Origin: Actinomycetota bacterium
Lineage (GTDB): Bacteria; Actinomycetota; Acidimicrobiia; Acidimicrobiales; Microtrichaceae
Direction: 5' to 3'
Assembly: GCA_016703525.1 (NCBI GenBank)
Contig: JADJBW010000001.1
Coordinates: forward strand, 682,001-746,000
Length of the DNA stretch: 64,000 bases
Below the pieces are notes generated by a model. The model ran no database searches, was not told where the DNA came from, and was given only the letters and a program-made list of their open reading frames with translations. Of the stretch, positions 49,398 to 56,601 are shown piece by piece; position 1 is the stretch's first letter; each line of letters begins with the position of its first letter. Position numbers and translations under genes: made by a program.

Positions 49398-49671
49398 GTG
49401 GACGATTCAATCATCGTTGAACAATTGCGGGCGCTGGGCGATCCGGTTCGTTGGGCGATCGTTCGCGAACCCGCGACGGAACGCAGGTGCCGCCTCGCCG
49501 AGGTGGCGGGCGTGTCATCGACGCTGCTGTCGCATCACGTGAAGGCAGCTCCGCGAGGCCGGTCTCATCAGCGGCGTTCGACGTGGCCGGTGGATCGATT
49601 ACTCGCTTGAGGCGAGCTCGATCGAGCGCCTGGCGTGGTGCCTGCAACCGACCCTGGCGGTGGCGTCGTGA
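49398..49671 (+). pseudogene. ArsR family metalloregulator, one-base frameshift
   Basis: A small winged-helix repressor. VEQLRALGDPVRWAIVRE and CRLAEVAGVSSTLLSHHVKA appear in the first frame. After about 49547 another frame continues LREAGLISGVRRGRWIDYSL and ends at the TGA 49669-49671. One extra base in AAGGCAGCT joins them into a 90-residue ArsR protein. The gene length is one more than a multiple of three. The stop overlaps the permease GTG by 4 bases, which supports the second frame being real. A sequencing error is likely. It should repress the arsenic permease operon. Confidence 0.75.
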
Positions 49672-50720
49672 CCGCGGCAACGGCGGCCGGGACGGCGTCC
49701 ACGCACGGCGCTCGGCGCTGGGTCGTTCTCGGCGTCGCCGCGGTCGTGTGGGCGTCGGCCTACCAGTTGAACCTGCGATGGTGGAACTGGGTGATCTACA
49801 GCGCTGTCGGGCTGCGTCGAGGAACACGCGTCGCCGACTCGGTGCATTTCTTCTTCTTCGACGTGACCAAGATCGCGTTGCTGCTCACCGGAGTGATCTT
49901 CGTGGTGACGGTGCTGCGGAGCTTCATGTCGGTCGAACGCACCCGAGCACTGCTCGGCGGCCGGCGAGAGGGGGTCGGCAACGTCCTCGCCGCCGGGCTG
50001 GGTGTCGTGACCCCGTTCTGCTCGTGCTCCGCGGTGCCCGCGTTCATCGGCTTCGTCGCCGCCGGCGTCCCGCTCGGCGTGACGTTGAGCTTCTTGATCG
50101 CGTCGCCGCTGGTGAACGAGGTGGCGATCGTGCTGCTGTTCGGCCTGTTCGGATGGAAGGTCACCGCGATGTATGTCGCCGGTGGCGTGGTCATCGCGAT
50201 CGTCGCCGGTTCGTTCCTGGGTCGGCTTCGCCTCGAGCGTTGGGTTGAGCCGTTCGTCTTCGAGACGCGTCTGCGCGGCAAGGTCGTCGACCCGTCCTCC
50301 GGTCTCTCGTGGGACGACCGGCTCGCTATGGGTCGCGAGGAGGTCGTCTCGATCCTCCGCAAGATCTGGCCCTACCTGCTCGTCGGGATCGGGCTCGGTG
50401 CCGTGCTGCACGGCTGGGTCCCCGCCAACTGGTTCGCGGAACACGCGTCGTCGTCATGGTGGGGCGTGCCACTCGCGGTCGTCATCGGTGTGCCCCTGTA
50501 CTCGAACGCTGCCGGCGTGCTGCCACTCGTCGAGGTGCTGCACGCCAAGGGCGTGCCGATGGGCACGGTCCTGGCCTTCATGATGAGCGTCGTCGCGCTC
50601 TCGACACCCGAGCTGATCCTGCTCCGCCGGGTCCTCAAGCCGCAGCTCATCGCCACCTACTTCGGGGTGGTCGCCGCCGGGATCCTCGCCACGGGCTACG
50701 TGTTCAATCTCATCACCTGA
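49668..50720 (+). CDS. ArsP-type permease (PF03773 family), arsenic/organoarsenical efflux candidate
   Basis: A 350-residue membrane protein with eight to ten hydrophobic segments in two halves. The first half carries VVTPFCSCSAVPAFIGFVAA, whose CxC pair is the family hallmark; the second half has the matching GVPLYSNAAGVLPLVEVL. ArsP transports trivalent methylated or aromatic arsenicals, and the wider family includes uncharacterised permeases. Its place directly after an ArsR gene (4-base overlap) and before a small thioredoxin-like gene is the usual one. Whether it exports arsenite itself is not decided by sequence. Confidence 0.83.
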   Translation: MTAATAAGTASTHGARRWVVLGVAAVVWASAYQLNLRWWNWVIYSAVGLRRGTRVADSVHFFFFDVTKIALLLTGVIFVVTVLRSFMSVERTRALLGGRREGVGNVLAAGLGVVTPFCSCSAVPAFIGFVAAGVPLGVTLSFLIASPLVNEVAIVLLFGLFGWKVTAMYVAGGVVIAIVAGSFLGRLRLERWVEPFVFETRLRGKVVDPSSGLSWDDRLAMGREEVVSILRKIWPYLLVGIGLGAVLHGWVPANWFAEHASSSWWGVPLAVVIGVPLYSNAAGVLPLVEVLHAKGVPMGTVLAFMMSVVALSTPELILLRRVLKPQLIATYFGVVAAGILATGYVFNLIT

Positions 50721-50731
50721 AGGGCAACACC

Positions 50732-50968
50732 ATGGACATCAAGATTCTCGGTTCGGGCTGTGCGAAGTGCCAGACCCTCGAATCGCTGACCCGAGACGGC
50801 ATCGCGGAGTTGGGACTCGATGCTGCGTTCGAACACGTCACCGACCCCGCCGAGATCGCGTCGTGGGGGGTCATGTCGACCCCGGCGCTCGTCATCGACG
50901 ACGAGGTCGTGCTCTCCGGACGAGTCCCGAGCGCGACGGAGGTACGGGAGTTGCTCGCCGATCGATGA
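50732..50968 (+). CDS. Small thioredoxin-like protein (redox-active disulfide protein 2 type)
   Basis: A 78-residue thioredoxin fold. MDIKILGSGCAKCQTLE has the CxxC active site, SWGVMSTPALVIDDEVV has the cis-Pro loop, and GRVPSATEVRELL is the last helix. Such mini-thioredoxins are commonly encoded beside ArsP-type permeases and are thought to supply or relieve thiols on the permease or metalloid. It follows the permease by 11 bases in the same operon. Confidence 0.85.
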   Translation: MDIKILGSGCAKCQTLESLTRDGIAELGLDAAFEHVTDPAEIASWGVMSTPALVIDDEVVLSGRVPSATEVRELLADR

Positions 50969-51028
50969 CGCTCGCCGCTGCCGGCCCCGGTCGAGGCCGC
51001 GACGGCCTCCATGGGGTTCCGTTCGGGC

Positions 51029-51451
51029 TCAGGGGGTAGCGGCCGGCAGGAGCTCGGTGAGGAGTTCGCGGACCCGGCGGTCGATCTCGTCGCGGATGGG
51101 ACGCACGGCGTCGACGTCGCGCCCGGCCGGGTCGTCGAGCACCCAGTCGAGGTAGCGCTTGCCGGGATAGAACGGGCACGTGTCGCCGCACCCCATCGTG
51201 ATGACCACGTCGGATGCCTCGACCGTGGCGTCGTCGAGGCGCTTGGGGAACGCACCGGTTGCGTTCAGGTCGATGCCGAGTTCTGCCATGGCCTCGACCA
51301 CGGCGGGGTTGATCGTGTCGGCAGGCGCCGTGCCGGCCGATCGGACGAGGACCCGGTCGCCGCCGTGGTGGGCCAGCAGCGCCGCTGCCATTTGCGAGCG
51401 CCCGGCGTTGTGGATGCAGACGAACAGGACGTCGGGACGGTGGTCACCCAT
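51029..51451 (-). CDS. arsC: Arsenate reductase (mycothiol-type, low-molecular-weight phosphatase fold)
   Basis: A 140-residue protein. The phosphatase loop is VCIHNAGRSQM (nucleophile Cys in CxxNxxRS), followed by VRSAGTAPADTINPAVVEAM, VITMGCGDTCPFYPGKRYLD and LDDPAGRD with the general-acid Asp. The GCGDxCPF(Y)PGK form is that of actinobacterial arsenate-mycothiol transferases, which make an arsenate-thiol adduct later reduced by mycoredoxin. It overlaps the aquaglyceroporin gene by 8 bases, third in the order fusion regulator, channel, ArsC. Confidence 0.9.
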   Translation of the reverse strand: MGDHRPDVLFVCIHNAGRSQMAAALLAHHGGDRVLVRSAGTAPADTINPAVVEAMAELGIDLNATGAFPKRLDDATVEASDVVITMGCGDTCPFYPGKRYLDWVLDDPAGRDVDAVRPIRDEIDRRVRELLTELLPAATP

Positions 51452-52196
51452 GGGGGGTCTCCGAGAGGTTGTGGGGGTAGATGAAGCGGATGAGCGCGTA
51501 GCCGAGACCGGCGCCGATGAGTTGCATCACGATGAACATCGGTGCCGACGACGGGCGGATGCCGGCGAAGGTGTCCGAGAGTGTGCGGGCGATCGTGACG
51601 GCGGGGTTGGCGAAGCTGGTCGACGACGTGAACCAGTAGGCGCCGCCGATCCACAGGCCGACGGCGAACGGTACGGCCGACGCCTTGCCGGTGCGGACGC
51701 AGCCGTGGATGACCAGCAGCAGCCCGACCGTCGCGATGACCTCCGACAGCCACAGCGCTCCCGACGACCTCGTTGTGGTCGACGCCTCGATGGCGGGCAG
51801 CTCGAACATCAGGTTCGCGACAACCGTGCCGGCGCAGCCGCCGACGGTCTGGGCGACGACGTACAGGCCGGCGTCGCGGGTCGTCACGGTGCCGAGGAGG
51901 CGGTCGACGAGCGTGACGACGGGGTTGAAGTGTGCGCCGGAGACGGCGCCGAAGATGAGGATCAACCCGACGAGTGCGCCGGCCGTGGCGGCAGCGTTCT
52001 CCAAGAGCTGGAGGCCGACGTCGTTGGGTGACAGGCGGCTGGCCATGATTCCCGAGCCGACGACGGCGATGATCAGCAGCGCGGTGCCGAGCGCCTCTGC
52101 GGTGAGGCGGCGGGTCAGGTCGAGGCGGAGTTCACCGGTGCCGGTCTCGGGTTGGACCGAGAGTTCGGCGTCGGAGGGGTGCAGCGGATCGATCAT
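51444..52196 (-). CDS. MIP family aquaglyceroporin, probable arsenite channel
   Basis: A 250-residue channel with six membrane segments. The two half-helix signatures are SGAHFNPVVTL and TSFANPAVTIA, both with intact Asn-Pro. The first is NPV instead of NPA, as in AqpS-like and some actinobacterial Aqp proteins from arsenic operons. With ArsC downstream it offers arsenite exit by diffusion after arsenate reduction, as known for Sinorhizobium AqpS. The ATG overlaps the fusion regulator's stop by 4 bases. Confidence 0.87.
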   Translation of the reverse strand: MIDPLHPSDAELSVQPETGTGELRLDLTRRLTAEALGTALLIIAVVGSGIMASRLSPNDVGLQLLENAAATAGALVGLILIFGAVSGAHFNPVVTLVDRLLGTVTTRDAGLYVVAQTVGGCAGTVVANLMFELPAIEASTTTRSSGALWLSEVIATVGLLLVIHGCVRTGKASAVPFAVGLWIGGAYWFTSSTSFANPAVTIARTLSDTFAGIRPSSAPMFIVMQLIGAGLGYALIRFIYPHNLSETPHG

Positions 52197-52867
52197 GATG
52201 CGAGCGCTCGCTCGTCGAGGATCGACTCGATCCGATCGCGCAGCTCGGCCACGGTTGCGTCGAACGCGGCCTTGGTTCCGAGCGGGACCGGGTCGGGGAT
52301 CGACCAGTGCAGCCAGGTTGCGGCGCCGCCGAGTTCCTCGTGTGCCCGGTCGCAGACCGTGATGACCAGGCCGGGCAGCGGTTCGCTCTCCGTGAGCTCG
52401 CGTGGCGCCCCTCCTTCGACATCGAGCCCGGCCCGGCTGGCTGCGGCGATCGCCCCTGGGTTGACGCTGTCGGCGGGGTGGGTGCCGGCCGAATCTCCCA
52501 GCTCGCCGGAGAGTTGTTGCCACAGAGCGGCGGCGAGCTGGCTGCGAGCCGAGTTCGCCGTGCAGATGAACAACGCGGGCCCAACCCGCACGGCCCGCCC
52601 GGGCGCCAGGCCGTCGAGCGCGGTGCGGATGAGGTGCACGTATCGTCGCCGGCCGTCGCCGCTCGACCGGGACCGGGTGATGAGGCCCACGTCCTCCAAC
52701 ACGTCGAGGTGATGGGCGAGGAGATTCGATTCCAGGCCGAAGAGGCCGCGGAGCTCGATCGGCGCCCGATCCGACACCGCCAGCTCGTCGACGATCGCCA
52801 ACCGGATCGGATCTCCCAGCGCCGCGTGCCGGGCGGCGCGGAGGTCGGTTGCACTCGTATCGGTCAC
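52193..52867 (-). CDS. ArsR regulator fused to a low-molecular-weight phosphatase/arsenate reductase-like domain
   Basis: A 224-residue two-domain protein. Residues 1-85 form an ArsR winged helix (RLAIVDELAVSDRAPIELRG, LESNLLAHHLDVLEDVGLIT, RRRYVHLI). Residues 100-224 form a phosphatase fold with LFICTANSARSQLAAALW (CxxNxxRS loop), SAGTHPADSVNPGAIAA and VITVCDRAHEEL. The final region is WLHWSIPDPVP with the Asp-Pro general acid. The fusion could sense arsenic with the first domain and reduce arsenate with the second. No paired Cys metal site is obvious in the ArsR half, so sensing may involve the phosphatase Cys. GTG 52867 is chosen as it starts the regulator cleanly. It is first in the fusion-channel-ArsC operon. 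Confidence 0.85.
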   Translation of the reverse strand: MTDTSATDLRAARHAALGDPIRLAIVDELAVSDRAPIELRGLFGLESNLLAHHLDVLEDVGLITRSRSSGDGRRRYVHLIRTALDGLAPGRAVRVGPALFICTANSARSQLAAALWQQLSGELGDSAGTHPADSVNPGAIAAASRAGLDVEGGAPRELTESEPLPGLVITVCDRAHEELGGAATWLHWSIPDPVPLGTKAAFDATVAELRDRIESILDERALAS

Positions 52868-52910
52868 GTCGCGGAGGCTATTAGTCCGCGTCAATTGAGT
52901 CAACTTGCAC
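52868..52910 (-). promoter_or_regulatory. Promoter/operator region of the arsenic operon
   Basis: Upstream of GTG 52867 the minus strand has TTGACT and TAATAG separated by 14 bases. The palindrome TTGAGTCAA (52895-52903) overlaps the TTGACT. It is AT-rich compared with its surroundings and a plausible operator for the ArsR fusion. Spacing is shorter than ideal, so the promoter assignment is tentative. Confidence 0.45.
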
Positions 52911-53031
52911 TGATCTATTATTCCGGGGGATCGGCGATTGGTCCACACGCCCGTGCGCCGCCCGCTCGCGCTGTGCGCACGAGGGCCGCGCTCGCGGAAC
53001 GAGGGGTCGATGCGTCGCCGCCAGCTGTGTG

Positions 53032-53043
53032 TATGGTGTGCGC
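53032..53043 (+). promoter_or_regulatory. Leaderless-type -10 box of the toxin-antitoxin pair
   Basis: TATGGT at 53032-53037 plus six bases leads to ATG 53044, the same geometry as at the M50 and lldD genes. Confidence 0.5.
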
Positions 53044-53310
53044 ATGAGTCGGGTGAATATCACGGTGCCGGACGACGTCATCGTGCGGGCCAGGGCCGCC
53101 GGTTTGAACGTGTCGAGGGTCGCGACATCGGCGCTCGTCGAGGAACTCGACCGCCGCAGCAAGATCGATGCGCTCGATGCCTATCTGGCCGAGTTGGAGC
53201 GCGACCTTGGTCCTGTCTCCGCGGAGGAGCGTGCTGCGGCTGCTGCGTGGGTCGACGGCGTGGTCTCCGGGTCCGTTGCCCGTACGGACTCGCGACGGCG
53301 TACCGCGTGA
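53044..53310 (+). CDS. CcdA family antitoxin
   Basis: An 88-residue protein. The N-terminal ribbon-helix-helix reads SRVNITVPDDVIVRARAAGL, NVSRVATSALVEELDRRS, and the C-terminal segment DAYLAELERDLGPVSAEER is the CcdA-type toxin-binding helix. The N-terminal part would bind its own promoter. It overlaps the PIN-domain gene by 4 bases (GTGA), a standard antitoxin-first order. CcdA antitoxins paired with PIN toxins rather than CcdB are common in actinobacteria. Confidence 0.8.
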   Translation: MSRVNITVPDDVIVRARAAGLNVSRVATSALVEELDRRSKIDALDAYLAELERDLGPVSAEERAAAAAWVDGVVSGSVARTDSRRRTA

Positions 53311-53693
53311 CGCTGATCCTCGACAGCGGTGGCGTCAGCGCGCTCGCCGGTCAACGAGCACGACTTGCGGAGCTGCGGCGCCGGGAGTTGTGGCCCGCAC
53401 AGGTTCCCGCTGTGGTGCTCACCGAAGTGCTCACGGGTGATCACCGGCAGGACTTCCACGTCAACCAGCTCCTGCGGATGTGTCAGATCCTTGGCGTCGA
53501 CGAGCAACTCGCCCGCAATGCAGCGTTGCTCCGAACCCGCTCAGGACGCGCTGCGACCATCGCAGCGACCGACGCGATCGTCGCAGCGCTCGCGGTCGGT
53601 CAGGCTGACCCCATTGTGTTGACGAGCGACCCGGACGACCTCGCTGCGCTCGTCGCCGACCATTCGGCCTCTGTCACGATCGCTCGCGCATGA
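53307..53693 (+). CDS. PIN domain ribonuclease toxin (VapC-like)
   Basis: A 128-residue PIN domain. The acidic metal-binding residues are Asp in LILDSGGVSAL, Glu in VVLTEVLTGDH, Asp in AATDAIVAALAV and Asp in VLTSDPDDLAAL, all at family positions. PIN toxins cleave tRNA or rRNA. The GTG start overlaps the antitoxin stop. The ORF can be extended far upstream in frame, but that stretch is the shadow of the antitoxin gene. Confidence 0.83.
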   Translation: MTLILDSGGVSALAGQRARLAELRRRELWPAQVPAVVLTEVLTGDHRQDFHVNQLLRMCQILGVDEQLARNAALLRTRSGRAATIAATDAIVAALAVGQADPIVLTSDPDDLAALVADHSASVTIARA

Positions 53694-53760
53694 CGGCCCG
53701 TCAGGCGCCGGCGACAGGGTTGCGAACGCGCTCCCGCTCCAGCGCGGATCAAGCCCACGG

Positions 53761-53952
53761 TTCGTATCCGCGGAACTGATCGAGGCTCGTGGCATGTCGT
53801 CGCGCTCCTTCGCCGTGGAGGTCGCAAGTAACGACGGCTACCTGCTGCGGAACTTCGTTGCTCGCGGCATTCGTGCGTTCGGAGTCGACCCGGCCCGAGG
53901 TCCGGCTGCGGCTGCAGAGGCCGTTGGCACTTTGGCCGCGCTCTCGGCGTGA
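53761..53952 (+). pseudogene. Remnant of a sugar C-methyltransferase (SAM-dependent)
   Basis: The frame from 53761 reads FVSAELIEARGM, then VEVASNDGYLLRNFVARGIR and FGVDPARGPAAAAEAVG before stopping at 53952. This is the SAM-binding core of NDP-deoxyhexose C-methyltransferases (VEIGSNDG-x-L motif and the following PAxxxA segment). About 60 residues remain of a protein normally near 400, with no start codon in a sensible place. It is a truncated relic, probably of a deoxysugar locus lost when mobile DNA arrived. Confidence 0.6.
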
Positions 53953-54109
53953 AACTCTCCGAGGCGCGACGAATCGACGCTCGCGGCGGCATCTGCCGCA
54001 GCAGCCAGGGTTCCGTGCGCGGTGGGAGCCGCCGGGGGCGTACCTCGATGATTGCGCCGACGGTGGATGAGTAGTACAGGGTGCGTCTCGCTGTCCGGCC
54101 TCGCCGCGA
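53953..54109. other. Non-coding gap in the island
   Basis: I see no gene or regulatory element here. It may be further debris of the C-methyltransferase gene. Confidence 0.4.
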
Positions 54110-54824
54110 CTACCCGAGGAACTCGTTCGCGATCCGATGCTTCCACGCCTGTGCCTCGGCACCGCGCAGGCGCCGGCCGGCAATGCGAATGCGGATCGCG
54201 TAACGCTCGGTGGGCGCTCCCGAGTCGTCGGGACGCGGTTCAGCCCAGTCCCATTCGATGACCGCGCCGGTCTCGTCAGTCCATTCCATTGACGCAGTCT
54301 CGCAGCCCCGCGGTGTGGCGCCGCGTGGACCCCAAAATGTGGTCGCATCCAACTGGCGGAACCCGGGTCCCTTGTAGCTGGCGAGCGACAGTCGGAGTGA
54401 CCTCGCGATCGTCCAATCGGTAGTACTCCGAATGCGGGTAGTGCGGAAGCCCCCAGAACCCGTCGGTTCCCCAGAGGTCCACCTGCTCACGTGCGAAGTG
54501 GCCATCGGCGTCGGTCGGCCCGACCAGCCGCGGCACGATGTCGAGTGGGGCGACGATGTACTTGCCGCTGGCGAGGACGCGAGATAGCTCCTCGACAGCT
54601 GGATCCATGACGGACTGGAGGCCCTCCGCGAGTCGGCTTCGGATGCCGTCGACCGAGACGTTGGTGTTCGCGCCTTCGAGTCGGGTGAACCAGAAGGTGC
54701 ACGTCTCGCACCCATTCCCGACCTCGTACGCCCGGCGACCTTCGATTCGCAGATATCGGGCGTGATGGGCGGCATGGACCCGGACCGTCTCGAAGGCAGC
54801 GACGCCGGTCTGTCCGAGGGTCAC
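54110..54824 (-). pseudogene. Unrecognised protein, frameshifted
   Basis: I do not recognise this gene. The 5' part (from 54824) reads VAAFETVRVHAAHHARYLRI, GNGCETCTFWFTRLEGANTN, then LASGKYIVAPLDIVPRLVGP and DLWGTDGFWGLPHYPHSEYY. After about 54385-54420 a different frame continues SLASYKGPGFRQLDATTFWG, then MEWTDETGAVIEWDW and EAQAWKHRIANEFLG to 54110. The total is one base more than a multiple of three, so one extra base restores about 237 residues. The Cys-x-x-Cys-x-Phe segment near the start and many aromatic residues suggest a metal-binding or carbohydrate-facing protein; no function can be named. It lies inside the putative island. Confidence 0.55.
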
Positions 54825-55062
54825 GGGACCCGTCTGGCCTACAAGTCGTGACGAGGTCGCTCCTGAGCGCTGGGACCGTCACGGTAGCGAAGGAATTGGG
54901 GAGCCGCGTGAACTGACTGCCGGCACAGACCCCTCGGCCGATGCGTAAGTGCCGGTGTTCAACTTGGGTTGCCGTGGCATACTGGAACTTGCCGAGGGCC
55001 CAGGGCCTGAGGAAGTGAGCCCAGCCAACGTCCGGACGGTCGAAGGCTGGGTTTGCGGCTTT
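54825..55062. other. Gap without a recognisable gene
   Basis: The region between the broken gene and the DUF3800 gene holds only short overlapping reading frames with no protein-like pattern. Nothing is called. Confidence 0.5.
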
Positions 55063-55599
55063 TCAGCCGACCTCGGTGACCGAGTTGACGGCGGAAGCGA
55101 TTCGGCGCTGCCACTCGCCACCGGCGCCCCACAGCCAGGCGAACGAATCTGGGAACCAGAGCAGCGGCTCGTGGTCACCGTCGACGTGCTCGTAGCTGAG
55201 CGGCGGCTGTCGACGGCGCGCCGATGCGATCACTGGGCAGTCCTCGGGGTCCTGATGATGCCGACTCTCGAGGATCAACGAGACGGGCTCGCCTCGAGAC
55301 TGGAGGTCGCTGACGATCGCCGCGAGGCAGAGGCGTCGCATGTCGGCTTCGCTGCGGCCGAGCTCGGCGCGGCACACGAAGATCGAGACATCGACTTCCA
55401 GCTCCACGAGCGCCGACGCGATCTGGCGACGGTGTCGGGCGCCCTCCTTGCTGAAGTGCAGACGCGACTGGCCGGGCAGTAGCAGCTGCTTGACGTGGCG
55501 ACGAAGTGTCCCCGCCCGAGCTGGGTCGACGAGCACGGAGCACATCAGGTACCGCCCGGGGCGAGCGCTCTCGTCCACGTAGGCGAGAAAATCTGTCAC
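55063..55599 (-). CDS. DUF3800 domain-containing protein
   Basis: A 178-residue protein. The start TDFLAYVDESARPGRYLM has the Asp-Glu-Ser pattern of DUF3800, followed by a SRLHFSKEGARHRRQIASAL-type helix, VDVSIFVCRAELG and LILESRHHQ, with a late Asp in FPDSFAWLWG. DUF3800 is related to RNase H-like folds and is frequent in phage, mobile elements and near defence genes; its activity is not settled. The GTG start lies one base after the integrase TGA on the same strand, so both are probably on one transcript. Confidence 0.72.
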   Translation of the reverse strand: MTDFLAYVDESARPGRYLMCSVLVDPARAGTLRRHVKQLLLPGQSRLHFSKEGARHRRQIASALVELEVDVSIFVCRAELGRSEADMRRLCLAAIVSDLQSRGEPVSLILESRHHQDPEDCPVIASARRRQPPLSYEHVDGDHEPLLWFPDSFAWLWGAGGEWQRRIASAVNSVTEVG

Positions 55600-55600
55600 G

Positions 55601-56572
55601 TCATGTCCCGAAGATGTTCGCCGCGACGGTGTCGGCGGCGGCTGCGTCGAGGCTGGGGGCTACGTGGCTGTAGGTGTCGATGGTGACGGCGATGGTCGCG
55701 TGGCCCAACCGATCGGACACGACCTTCGGATGCACTCCCGCATTGAGCGCGAGTGTCGCCCGAGTGTGGCGCAGATTGTGAGGCCCCCGCAGCGCCGGCA
55801 ATTTCGTCTCGCCGACGTACCGCTGAAACTGACGCGAGAAGCGGCCGGGATGCTCGGGTCGGCCGGTCCCGTCGCAAATCACCAGATCGAACGAGCCAGC
55901 GTCCGCGGTCGAGCGCTTCGCCAGGGGGGGGGTCGCGAGTCGTCGCGCCGGCGGCGGTTGGGGGGGGTGAGCTTGTCGTTCACCGTGGTGTCGTCTGCGT
56001 CACCGGGGGCGCCGCGGGGGGCGCGCTCGCCCCGCAGACCGCCCCCCGCGCGCGGGGGGGGGGGGGGGGGGGGGCGGACAGCGGCGGGCCGTGGCGGGGG
56101 GGGGGGGGGGGGGGCCCGCGCGCGCGCGGGGGGGGGCGGGGGGGGGGGGGGGGGGGGGGCCCACATTGCGCATCACGAGGCGCAACCGCTCGGCATCGGC
56201 GAGCGCCCGGTGCAACACGATGTGGGTGTTGCGCACCGTCTTCGGGGCGGGAGTTCGACCCGCCGGGCCGCCCTCGTTGAAGAGCCTGGTGTAGAAGCGC
56301 TCGACCTCGATCGCCGTGAGCGCCTGGAGCTTGCGGGACCCGAGACCCCACGTGATCCGATCCACTGCGACCACGTAGCTCGCCCACGTGGTCTCACGCA
56401 GCTGGGGCTTCACCGTCTGGAGCCACTCGGTCAGGTAGCGATCGAGCGTCACCGAGGTCGGCGCGACGGCGGTGCCGGCCCGCAACCCTGACATGAAGTC
56501 CCCGAGGGCCTCCTCGGCCGCCGCCTTGGTGGCGAACCCGCCCTTGGTGCCCGGGGTGGGTTTCGAACCCAC
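55601..56572 (-). pseudogene. Tyrosine recombinase (phage-type integrase), interrupted by G runs and truncated at its N-terminus
   Basis: The N-terminal part reads TKGGFATKAAAEEALGDFMS, VTLDRYLTEWLQTVKPQLRE and RNTHIVLHRALADAERLRL, the Arm/core-binding domain of actinophage-type integrases. The C-terminal part reads HNLRHTRATLALNAGV, VVSDRLGHATIAVTIDTYSH, holding the HxxR, second His and nucleophile Tyr. The first catalytic Arg region should lie in between. That stretch (55883-56167) is instead full of G runs and frame changes, with only shreds of integrase sequence. The N-terminal approximately 25-30 residues are replaced by the 3' end of a tRNA sequence, where GTG 56572 falls inside the T-arm. 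Sequence corruption or real decay cannot be told apart here. Confidence 0.8.
55924..56160. repeat. Poly-G tracts (8 to 22 bases), probable sequence artefact
   Basis: Runs of G on the plus strand lie at 55924-55932 (9), 55960-55967 (8), 56054-56074 (21), 56096-56114 (19), 56128-56136 (9) and 56138-56159 (22), with GC alternation between. They lie inside the integrase gene and give poly-Pro when translated on the minus strand. Nothing similar occurs elsewhere in the window. Confidence 0.85.
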
Positions 56573-56601
56573 ACGTCCCCTGAGGGACCGAGGGGTTTAA
56601 G
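56545..56601 (-). tRNA. 3' part of a tRNA (Leu-like, TAA), probable attachment-site core
   Basis: On the minus strand: TTAAACCCCTCGG (3' side of an anticodon loop), a variable arm GTCCC-TCA-GGGGAC, a canonical T-arm GTGGG-TTCGAAA-CCCAC (56572-56556), acceptor strand CCCGGGC, discriminator A and CCA (56547-56545). The long variable arm marks a class II tRNA. Similarity to the 3' half of tRNA-Leu(TAA) suggests Leu. The 5' half (acceptor, D-arm, 5' anticodon stem) is absent. The integrase begins exactly here, so this is read as the att core of an element that targets the tRNA 3' end. Confidence 0.62.

Noticed and set aside
54949..55482. A 177-residue plus-strand ORF opposite DUF3800.
   Set aside because: No motif; the minus strand carries the DUF3800 start pattern and abuts the integrase in an operon-like way.
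55879..56294. Short ORFs rich in poly-Pro or poly-Gly on both strands.
   Set aside because: They arise from the G runs, which are probably artefactual.
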